Shown piece after piece: positions 16,921 through 23,652 of a stretch of DNA of 34,728 nt. Origin of the DNA: Massilia sp. HP4 (lineage in GTDB: Bacteria; Pseudomonadota; Gammaproteobacteria; Burkholderiales; Burkholderiaceae_D); NCBI RefSeq assembly GCF_005222695.1, contig NZ_STGG01000015.1, positions 1 to 34,728 on the forward strand, in the 5' to 3' direction. Each line of letters starts with the position of its first letter. Position 1 is the first letter of the stretch. A program made the position numbers and the translations under genes. A model generated the notes under the pieces. The model searched no databases and was not told the DNA's origin. It saw nothing but the letters and a program-made list of their open reading frames with translations.

Positions 16921-17501
16921 GCGGCGCTGCCGCGCTGCGCAACGGGCCAGCCCTCGACCTGGCGGCGGGCCTGGCGCGGGTGATGGACGACCGCGCGCTG
17001 TTCCTGCGCGTGCTCGAACGCTTCGCCGGCGACTACCGCTACCCGGCGGCGCGCCTGCATGCGGCGCTCGGCGAGGGCGACACCGCGCTGGCCCAGCGCA
17101 TCGCGCACACGCTCAAGGGCGCGGCCGGAATGATCGAGGCGGCTCGCCTGCGCCAGCTGGCGCTCGAGGTCGAGCTGGCGCTGAAGGCCGGAAGCCCGCC
17201 GCCGCCAGCGCTGGTGACGGCGCTCGACGACGAACTCGCACGCGTGCTGGCCGAAGTCGACGTGCTGCTGGCCGCGCCCGACGCGCCGGTGGCGGCACAA
17301 GCTGCCGGTCTGGACGACCTGGCGCGCCTGCGCGCCATGCTCGACATCGGCGACGGTCGCGCCCTGGAACTGGCGATCCAGCTGCGCCCGCGCCTGCTAG
17401 CGAGCCTGGGAGTCGAACGGGTGGCGATATTCGACGCGGCGGTCTGGCGCTTCGATTTCGAAGGCGCGCTGGCGCTGCTGGAGCAGGCCGACAGCGGCTA
17501 G
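16917..17501 (+). CDS. Hpt-domain (histidine phosphotransfer) protein
   Basis: The 194-residue protein has an Hpt domain at about residues 15-120, with the phospho-accepting His64 in RIAHTLKGAAGMI and the following Lys67 and Gly68 conserved. Hpt domains pass phosphate between response regulators. The last 70 residues contain no receiver or kinase motif and look like a helical appendix of unknown role. The start is GTG at 16917, overlapping the TGA of the CAP lipoprotein gene. No histidine kinase or response regulator is nearby, so the partners are encoded elsewhere. Confidence 0.8.
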   Translation: MSGAAALRNGPALDLAAGLARVMDDRALFLRVLERFAGDYRYPAARLHAALGEGDTALAQRIAHTLKGAAGMIEAARLRQLALEVELALKAGSPPPPALVTALDDELARVLAEVDVLLAAPDAPVAAQAAGLDDLARLRAMLDIGDGRALELAIQLRPRLLASLGVERVAIFDAAVWRFDFEGALALLEQADSG

Positions 17502-17516
17502 CCGCCGCCGCGCCGT

Positions 17517-17732
17517 TCAGCGCGTGAACTCGGCTTCTTCGTCGAAGGAGTCGGCGCAAGCCTTGCCGCAAAAGCGCCGCACGCTGTCGAGCGGTTTTTC
17601 GCAGTACCAGCACGAGCCCTTGGCCGGCAGGCTGGCGCGGGTCGGCATGCTGCCTGTGGTGGCAACTGAGACGGCCACGGGCGGCTCGGCGGGCAGCCCA
17701 CTGTCCGGAAAACTCTCGTGTGTCGTTTCCAA
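17517..17732 (-). CDS. Small zinc-ribbon protein
   Basis: The 71-residue protein has a flexible N-terminus and a C-terminal zinc ribbon: C-WY-C, then C-GKA-C about ten residues later, followed by an acidic tail (DSFDEEAEFTR). Four Cys in this spacing should bind zinc. The start is TTG at 17732, preceded by AGGGGG at a suitable distance; an internal ATG at residue 29 would still keep the ribbon. The function is unknown. It is convergent with the Hpt gene. Upstream (17733-17981) no gene is seen, only a dyad TTGTGC-CC-GCACAA at 17930-17943. Confidence 0.6.
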   Translation of the reverse strand: METTHESFPDSGLPAEPPVAVSVATTGSMPTRASLPAKGSCWYCEKPLDSVRRFCGKACADSFDEEAEFTR

Positions 17733-17981
17733 GATCCACCCCCTAACACGGCTGCCTGAAGTCAGAGAAAGATTACTTCAGCGGAACTCCGTGTGCATGA
17801 GAAAGCGCAAGCCGGGCCGCGACAGGCGAACCCATCACGACTTTCATTGCGTATCAGTGTGCGCCCAATGCCAGGCGGGTGCAATCCCCTGCCCGGTTCC
17901 CGTGGATCGATTTGACATGCGTGCAACGTTTGTGCCCGCACAAGCCACGGTGTACGGCCAAAAATCGTAGTGTAAAGCCAA

Positions 17982-18593
17982 CTATCGGCGCGCACCGTTG
18001 TGTGCGCCGGCTTGTTTGGCCGGCTCGAGCGTCACCAGCAGGCCGTTGCGGGTGGTCTGGATCCGGGTCGGGACGAATTGCACGCCGGCGTAGCGCAAGT
18101 CTTTCTGCTCGAAGGTGTATACCGGCATGTCCCGCGCGACGGTGTCGATCAGGCCGTTGGCGACCCGGGTCAGTTGGCGCTCGGCTTCTGGGTTGCCGAG
18201 CTGCAGGCGGTCGATGCGCGGCTCGGCCATCATGACGGCGGCCCGGCCCGGGTCGACGTACAGGCGGCCCGAGAACGCGATATTGCCGGTCCAGGCGCGC
18301 GCGAACGGTGGCGCGACCGAGGCTTCGACGGCCAGCGCGACCCGGTCCTGGTCCGGCTGGATCGCCAGCTGCGGACGGGTGAGCTGGACGTCGAACAATT
18401 CCAGCAGGCGCTCGTTGACGGGGAAACGCTTGTCGAGGCCGGCCTGCAGCTTGTGCAGGGGGAGCTCGACCTGGCGCGGGCCGATCAGGCTGGAGCAGGA
18501 GACGAGCAGGCTGGCGCCGAACGCCATGGCCGCCAGCCTGAAGACCGTACGCCGCATCGGCTTCGAGGAAGGAGGAATGTTGTATTTATCCAT
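17982..18593 (-). CDS. DUF1439 (YceB-like) lipoprotein
   Basis: The 203-residue protein has a lipobox LVSC (Cys33 from the first ATG). The body (ELPLHKLQAGLDKRFPVNERLLELFDVQLTRP, quoted here only by its ends ELPLHKLQ and VQLTRP) is the DUF1439 pattern of E. coli YceB, a beta-rich lipid-binding-like fold. The function is unknown. The start could be ATG 18593 (MDKYNIPPSSK) or ATG 18557 (MRRTVFRLAA); the second gives the more standard signal peptide. It is the last gene with host-like composition: the DNA to its right is clearly poorer in GC. Confidence 0.78.
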   Translation of the reverse strand: MDKYNIPPSSKPMRRTVFRLAAMAFGASLLVSCSSLIGPRQVELPLHKLQAGLDKRFPVNERLLELFDVQLTRPQLAIQPDQDRVALAVEASVAPPFARAWTGNIAFSGRLYVDPGRAAVMMAEPRIDRLQLGNPEAERQLTRVANGLIDTVARDMPVYTFEQKDLRYAGVQFVPTRIQTTRNGLLVTLEPAKQAGAHNGARR

Positions 18594-18895
18594 ATTCCAA
18601 GCCTAGCACGGGCCGGCCTGAAGCCTGTTGACCGTTCGATACAGAATGTTGAAAGACCAAGAAAACCCCATACAGAAGCAGGTTTTTTGCTACTGCTAAA
18701 ACGTTTTGTGTACCTAAGCGTGTACCTAAAGATAGCTACAAGACTCGATAAGAATGAGGGTGACGGTGCCGATCGAACATCAGAGCATATTTGTTTCAAT
18801 CAACTAATAGCATATTTATCAGCGTTCAATTCCCATTCGACACCACCAGCCATACCCTCCTCGCTCGACCGGCATGAGAGCTCGCATGGGTCTGC
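18594..18895. other. Left border region of the genomic island
   Basis: This stretch contains no credible gene. Composition changes from GC-rich to AT-rich within it. It carries a paired motif, TGTACCTAAGCG repeated as TGTACCTAAAGA (18709-18732), of the kind seen as integrase arm sites beside island ends. The integration target and exact junction could not be identified, and no tRNA gene is present. Confidence 0.45.
18709..18725. repeat. 17-bp repeat, left copy (flanks the Septu-like pair)
   Basis: TGTACCTAAGCGTGTAC. It matches 16 of 17 bases of 21417-21433 in the same orientation. The two copies enclose exactly the ptuA/ptuB-like pair. Confidence 0.6.
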
Positions 18896-18925
18896 GCGTT
18901 GCAATAGTTGCAACTATTGCAACGC
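18896..18925. repeat. Perfect 30-bp palindrome built on three TTGCAA units
   Basis: All 15 base pairs of the dyad match. It contains TTGCAA at 18899, 18908 and 18917, so the self-complementary hexamer recurs every 9 bp, with GCG and CGC caps. It lies five bases past the 3' end of the ptuB-like gene. No T run follows on either strand, so it is not a typical terminator. A protein-binding or recombination site is possible. Confidence 0.75.
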
Positions 18926-18930
18926 TGAGC

Positions 18931-19788
18931 CTATGGTCTCAGATAGCCCTCCAAAGCGTACCAATCAAGGTGTGCCAACTCCCTATAGAGAGCAGCCTTC
19001 CAGGAGTTCCGATGAATGCCATCTTCAACCCGTGCCATTCTTCTGAGGTGGGATCGCCGCGAATCAAATTCAGTAAGGTCCATGAGGTACTCGGAGGTAC
19101 TACCTAGTTCCACCGCGGCCTGGATAGAATAACGTCGGGCTAGTTCCAATTCTTCGAAGTGGTTGATGGTCCGACGCGCGAGGTCCGCAGGCCAGTGCAC
19201 AGGTATATCTACTCGAAATTTTGCTATCCTCGGATGCTTCTCGCTTACCGAAGCGACAAGCCAGGATGTTTGGTCGATTATTGGCTTCTCAAAGTACGGA
19301 TGCAACGTCTGAGATCCTTCGCTAATAACACCGCCACCTTTCACTTTATTGCAGTCTGAACAGCAAGGTATAAGGTTTGCGGACATTACGGAATAGACTG
19401 GATATCGAGATTTCGACAAGTAGTGGTCTAGTGTAGCTACGTCACCAATACCACAGTAAGGGCACTTGTTGAATAATGCTAAGGCGCGTATGCGATCATA
19501 GTGCTGCCTACCCGCAGCTGCAGAACCTACCATACCTGTGTCATACTGCGCTACAAAGTCTCCTTTAGTGGCAGTGCCTAGTATGAGTTGATCAGACTTC
19601 CCGTAATCGCACGCTGGTATTGTGTAGAGCGTGTTTTGAATCGCTTTATCCAAATACGAAAGATATTCATCGCCTACTTCGTCGCGAACTTTTGCAATTC
19701 TTTCCTGCGACGTGGCCGGGCTAAGGTCAGCCAGCGTATCGTCGAAGATTTTCATTGGTTTCTCAATGAGCGGCTTTAGAAGTCTCAT
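18931..19788 (-). CDS. ptuB: HNH nuclease, Septu PtuB-like
   Basis: The 285-residue protein has a central HNH module: zinc pair Cys109-xx-Cys112 (KCPYCG), Asp121-His122 (TLDHYLSKSRYPVYS), Asn138 (ANLIPCCSDCN) and the second zinc pair Cys143-xx-Cys146. The LDHYLPK-type core with NL-P-C-DCN is typical of the HNH proteins paired with PtuA ATPases. In Septu systems this nuclease is the effector, cleaving nucleic acid when the ATPase senses infection. The ATG overlaps the TGA of the ATPase gene (ATGA, 19785-19788), implying coupled synthesis. Residues 150-285 have no recognised motif. Confidence 0.75.
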   Translation of the reverse strand: MRLLKPLIEKPMKIFDDTLADLSPATSQERIAKVRDEVGDEYLSYLDKAIQNTLYTIPACDYGKSDQLILGTATKGDFVAQYDTGMVGSAAAGRQHYDRIRALALFNKCPYCGIGDVATLDHYLSKSRYPVYSVMSANLIPCCSDCNKVKGGGVISEGSQTLHPYFEKPIIDQTSWLVASVSEKHPRIAKFRVDIPVHWPADLARRTINHFEELELARRYSIQAAVELGSTSEYLMDLTEFDSRRSHLRRMARVEDGIHRNSWKAALYRELAHLDWYALEGYLRP

Positions 19789-21311
19789 GACCTCTCATCC
19801 GCAGCTCGGGCTTCGATCATTGAGCGCAGAATAGCCTGTGCCTCGAAGCCGAGTTGAAAATCATATTCTTCCATGATCTCATCAAAATCCCCTCCCTTAT
19901 CTACGGTCTTTTGTAGCTCATCATGAAAGCCCGATTTTGAAACTTCTAGACCAAAAATTTCCCGAGTTAGGACGCCAACATTTTCGCCGAACGTCTCACG
20001 CTCCGGACGATCTGACCGTCCACTGGCTCTTATGCGAGTAAGCTTCCAGACGCATGACTTTGGAACCTCTTGGACGATCACCGGAGAATGTGATGCGATG
20101 ATTGCAACCGCATTCCGATCATGTAGCAGATCAGACAATGCGCGAGTAAAGGCGGAAAGGAGCGGAGGGTGAAGATGACTTTCTGGCTCGTCCATCAGCA
20201 CTAAAGTTTTTTCTTCAACCGTATCGACCAGACGGGTTATCGTCAACAGAACGATTGAGTGCCCAGAACTCATCTTGTTGGCGAAACCACGCACTCTCCT
20301 AGAGACCTCGTCCGCCTCCACTTCCGCCAGTCGAGTTAAATTCATGTCGGCAAAATTCGAGTCTGATTCAAGTCTGCGAATTGCAGACACCCATCGCTTC
20401 GCCTTTTCAGACTTTGCCAAACATGATTCGATACTCTTCGCGAGTTCCTCAGATAATTCGCCCTCATCTTTGGGAGGTAGCTTTCCTCTGCCTCGTCTTG
20501 CTTTTTTCATTCCGACGTAGAAATATGCAACGCCTTTTGTCCTATCAGGCTGATCTAGCGGAGGAATAAACGGATCAAATGCACTGAAAGATACTGATAC
20601 CAGACTACTAAAATAATCCTCAGGGAGGGATTCGCGTCCGAAGCGCCCAAGCGTATAAAAACTGCCAGTTGTTTCCGAATCGCACGCCATAATGGCATTG
20701 ACCATATTGTTCAACAATGTTGTTTTGCCAACGCCGTTGCGACCGATGAGTACGTGAATGTTGGTCGATGGCTTTGAAGCAGGCTTGACCTGAAACTTTA
20801 AATCGACCTCAGCATGCGATTCCGTTGCCGCCTCGGCATAGCCAAAATGGAATTCTGTCAGCTCCGTTTCACCGTTGATAACTCGTCTATACTGTCCATG
20901 CAGGGTTGCAAGGCTAACGCCACGCAGCAATGAATTGTTGAAAACGCGCTCATCTTTGGCTTTTTCAAAATTCGCTGGATCCCATGCTACGTCGTTTAAT
21001 GCCCGGAGAACGGCATTTTCAGGTAACGGGAGTGTTGCTAAGGTCTTGTAGTATTCGACATCTTGACCCAGGGAAAACCACCCATCAGGAAGCTCAGTGA
21101 ATACACTGGGCATTTCATCCCGAGTCCATCCATGACTCTGCTTAATGAAGCCGATTTTTACTGTTCCAACTTCAATCGAATCTCCGTTCGCATCTACATA
21201 GTGCAGACGGAACGTTGTCTTGAAGGAATAATCGTCCCAATTGTTCGGAACTAGAAAAAATGAGTTACGGCTTCCGCGCTGGACAGGGCCGACTGAAAAA
21301 ACGAGTTTCAT
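19785..21311 (-). CDS. ptuA: AAA/ABC-type ATPase, Septu PtuA-like
   Basis: The 508-residue ATPase has Walker A G190-RNGVGK-T197 after an unusually long N-terminal region (about 185 residues, beta-rich), signature-like MSSGHS near 348, Walker B LVLMDEPESHLHPP (about 370-383) and the H-loop SHSP near 408. This is the OLD/RecF-like ATPase pattern of PtuA and of ATPases in some retrons. It is followed at once by the HNH gene, the Septu order. ATG 21311 is preferred; the ORF opens ten codons earlier with GTG. A retron-type system was considered, but no reverse transcriptase gene is in the window. Confidence 0.75.
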   Translation of the reverse strand: MKLVFSVGPVQRGSRNSFFLVPNNWDDYSFKTTFRLHYVDANGDSIEVGTVKIGFIKQSHGWTRDEMPSVFTELPDGWFSLGQDVEYYKTLATLPLPENAVLRALNDVAWDPANFEKAKDERVFNNSLLRGVSLATLHGQYRRVINGETELTEFHFGYAEAATESHAEVDLKFQVKPASKPSTNIHVLIGRNGVGKTTLLNNMVNAIMACDSETTGSFYTLGRFGRESLPEDYFSSLVSVSFSAFDPFIPPLDQPDRTKGVAYFYVGMKKARRGRGKLPPKDEGELSEELAKSIESCLAKSEKAKRWVSAIRRLESDSNFADMNLTRLAEVEADEVSRRVRGFANKMSSGHSIVLLTITRLVDTVEEKTLVLMDEPESHLHPPLLSAFTRALSDLLHDRNAVAIIASHSPVIVQEVPKSCVWKLTRIRASGRSDRPERETFGENVGVLTREIFGLEVSKSGFHDELQKTVDKGGDFDEIMEEYDFQLGFEAQAILRSMIEARAADERS

Positions 21312-21416
21312 TTTCGATTTATTCAAGGTTGGGCGACACACTTACATGCAGCGGTACGGAATATTGGGGCGCCATAGACGAGCAATATCCACCGCAACCA
21401 TCAAAACCTGGTCGCA

Positions 21417-21433
21417 TGTACCTTAGCGTGTAC
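21417..21433. repeat. 17-bp repeat, right copy
   Basis: TGTACCTTAGCGTGTAC, one base different from 18709-18725 and in the same orientation. It lies about 105 bp upstream of the ptuA-like start. Confidence 0.6.
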
Positions 21434-21451
21434 AAAAAACAGATATTGCCG

Positions 21452-21486
21452 CTTGTTAATCTAAGACGCACCCAAAAGTTAACAAG
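21452..21486 (-). promoter_or_regulatory. Inverted repeat upstream of the Septu-like pair
   Basis: CTTGTTAA (21452-21459) and TTAACAAG (21479-21486) are a perfect 8-bp inverted repeat with a 19-base centre. On the minus strand TTGTTA and TAGATT lie within it about 16 bp apart, a possible promoter for the ptuA/ptuB-like pair, with the arms as a potential operator. It also lies just past the helicase stop; it has no T run, so a terminator is unlikely. Confidence 0.35.
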
Positions 21487-21495
21487 TTGACACCA

Positions 21496-23652
21496 TTATC
21501 GGAAGTCCTCTATAAATTCTGATGCAGGTTCAACGCCGCAGACGAATAAGCGATCCCGAGCGCGGGTACAGGCCACGTACAGAAGATTGCGCTCCGTGTT
21601 GTAGACCTCTTCCAAGTCGCCCTCGTCAGTGATCGACTGTACGCGCTCTTGTAGTGGCATTACCTCATCATCACAGGCCATCACAACCACTGCCCTAAAC
21701 TCCAGTCCCTTTGCCAAGTGCATCGTGCAGACACTCGCTCGTCCGTTGGGCGTGTTCACATTCTCATCCAGCACACTGAACGGGATGCCCGAGGCAGTGA
21801 TTGCTGCGACAGCCCGCGAGATCTGAGCCTCTGAACGAACGAACACGCCCAACTCGTGTGCTACTAAACCATCCTTTAACCGGTCGAGAATCCATGCAGT
21901 AACTGCCTTGCTTTCAGCAGTCTCTGAATTGAAAGACCGAATTTCAGGAGCTGGACCATTGAACACAGACACCGTCCCACGTCGGTCTTCAACGTTACCA
22001 TCAACATCCGAAACATCAGGGCCCAGCAATCTGTCAGCTTGAGCCCGAATTTGATGTGAAGTTCGGTAGTTAATGTGCAAAGTGCGCGATCTGCCGCGAA
22101 TATCGACGCCCAGTGACTTCCACGAAAATGGATGTTGAAAGATCCGCTGTCCCAGGTCGCCGGCGAAGAAAAGGCTGTTCGCTCGAACCTTTCCGTTGCT
22201 GGTGCTAGAGGCTGCGAGAAATTTAAGCTGCGCGACGCTCACATCCTGCGCCTCGTCAACAACTACGAAATCGAAGGGCTGGTGAGGCAGTGTCGCTGCT
22301 TTTTCTGCCAAACGAGTGAACATCTCCGATTGCGTAATCAGCCCTTGTTGCTTCAACGTTTCCTGCACCCGTTCGAAGACAGCCCACAAGGCTAAACGCT
22401 GCATTTCGGACAATCGGGTCTTACGCCCCAAGCGTTTTATATCCCTATAGTCGTCCCACGACTTCAACTGCCAAGCGTCGACGAGATCGTTCCACTCACC
22501 AAACAGGAACCGGTGGCTGAACTTCAGATTGGAATCGATCTTGGCGGATTTACGCAAGATGACCTCCACTTGAGGCTGAGACACCAGCTTGGGCTTCCCC
22601 CAATAGGCGCTATAAAGTCGCTTTCCAATTGACGTCATGGACTGGACTTCTAGCCTTTCGGCCAACCGTGGCTGATTGCTTATCAGATTTTGCAGCTTTG
22701 TTGCCAGTGCACTAGCCAGCGTCTCAGAGAAGGTTGCCATTAGCACTCGGCTATCCGGGTACTGCCGAGTCAAATGAACTGCGCGATGCAGCGCGACAAT
22801 GGTCTTACCCGTGCCGGCCGAACCTGAAATTCGCGCTGGCCCGGCATAATCCCGCTCAACCCATTGCCGCTGCGATGGGTGAAGGAAAACGGTCCATTTT
22901 TCCCAAGGAAAATCGAGTGCACGCTCCAGCTCTTCGACGTCCTTCATGACCCGGAATCTGCGCTGAGCATCCGGATGGGTGAATGGATCGGTCCCAGGCT
23001 GGATCGCTGCAACTGGCTTTGGCGTACCGCCAGTCGCAAGTTCGAGCAATGCCTCCGCGGCTTCCGCCGGAAGATGGCAAGCTAACAACAATAATCCGTC
23101 TTCGTCGACCTTACGCACGTCACCCAGCCATTCAGGAGGGACGCCGTAGCTCAGTAGTTCCTCGTCGAGCCGTCTAGCAAACAATAGTTCGCTCGATTTC
23201 AACCGGTCGGATTTTGTTTTGACAGCTTCGGACACTGTTGCAACATGATCCCCGCGGACGATGACTTCCGCCACACGCTCACGGATCTCGACCCACTGAG
23301 CTGCACCAGTCTTCGGATGTACTTCGAGCTTTCGACGCTCTGCCCACTTATAAGCTTTGTCGTGGTGATCGACGTAGCAGAGCAGGAAGCTACTGGCCGT
23401 CTTGTGCACGATCAGGCGAATGTCGCTACTGACTCTGACGGACCAGAAGTTCTTGTCCTTTGATTGCTCGATCCGATGGAGGCTCATGCTGGGATGAGCC
23501 GGGTTCAACTGTAAATCGAACGCAGTTGTCTTCACTGCCTTCTGTTCATCTCCCGTGAGCTTAGCGAGGCTTTCGGTGAATGTGTCTGCGATTCGGAATT
23601 CCAATATTCCCCCAGGGTCAAACATCTTTTGGAATAAATCCTTGGCGCCCAT
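21496..23652 (-). CDS. SF1 (UvrD-like) helicase with N-terminal RelE/ParE-like domain
   Basis: The 718-residue protein has two parts. Residues about 18-108 look like a RelE/ParE toxin fold: FRIADTFTESLAKL, NPAHPSMSLHRI, WSVRVSSDIRLIV and the closing HHDKAYKWAERR match the order and spacing of RelE-family strands and helices. From about 230 onward is an SF1 helicase: Walker A G-SAGTGKT (277-283), DEAQD (466-470), and a C-terminal YVACTRARDRLFV motif VI. The two parts are joined by a helical region (about 125-230). The start is uncertain: ATG 23652 or ATG 23625 (MFDPGG), which overlap the upstream ATPase gene by 35 or 8 bp. It is the last gene of the six-gene operon. Whether the toxin-like domain cuts RNA or only binds protein is unknown. 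Confidence 0.8.
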   Translation of the reverse strand: MGAKDLFQKMFDPGGILEFRIADTFTESLAKLTGDEQKAVKTTAFDLQLNPAHPSMSLHRIEQSKDKNFWSVRVSSDIRLIVHKTASSFLLCYVDHHDKAYKWAERRKLEVHPKTGAAQWVEIRERVAEVIVRGDHVATVSEAVKTKSDRLKSSELLFARRLDEELLSYGVPPEWLGDVRKVDEDGLLLLACHLPAEAAEALLELATGGTPKPVAAIQPGTDPFTHPDAQRRFRVMKDVEELERALDFPWEKWTVFLHPSQRQWVERDYAGPARISGSAGTGKTIVALHRAVHLTRQYPDSRVLMATFSETLASALATKLQNLISNQPRLAERLEVQSMTSIGKRLYSAYWGKPKLVSQPQVEVILRKSAKIDSNLKFSHRFLFGEWNDLVDAWQLKSWDDYRDIKRLGRKTRLSEMQRLALWAVFERVQETLKQQGLITQSEMFTRLAEKAATLPHQPFDFVVVDEAQDVSVAQLKFLAASSTSNGKVRANSLFFAGDLGQRIFQHPFSWKSLGVDIRGRSRTLHINYRTSHQIRAQADRLLGPDVSDVDGNVEDRRGTVSVFNGPAPEIRSFNSETAESKAVTAWILDRLKDGLVAHELGVFVRSEAQISRAVAAITASGIPFSVLDENVNTPNGRASVCTMHLAKGLEFRAVVVMACDDEVMPLQERVQSITDEGDLEEVYNTERNLLYVACTRARDRLFVCGVEPASEFIEDFR

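Noticed and set aside
17985..18012. GC-rich hairpin at the end of the DUF1439 lipoprotein gene
   Set aside because: It contains a G-U pair, begins inside the coding region and is not followed by a T run, so a terminator call is not justified.
18826..18842. Resemblance to the 3' end of guaA (reverse strand reads TCGAATGGGAATTGA)
   Set aside because: Only a short partial match, with a base inserted before the stop and no other guaA sequence nearby.
18825..18848. A tRNA 3'-end-like string (GTTCAATTCCC ... CACCACCA) at the island border, a possible attachment site
   Set aside because: The T-stem does not pair with the bases upstream, and the distance from the T-loop to CCA is one base too long. 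Not enough to call a tRNA fragment.
18931..21311. Retron with a PtuA/PtuB-type effector
   Set aside because: No reverse transcriptase gene or msr/msd-like RNA is visible; a plain Septu-like pair fits better.
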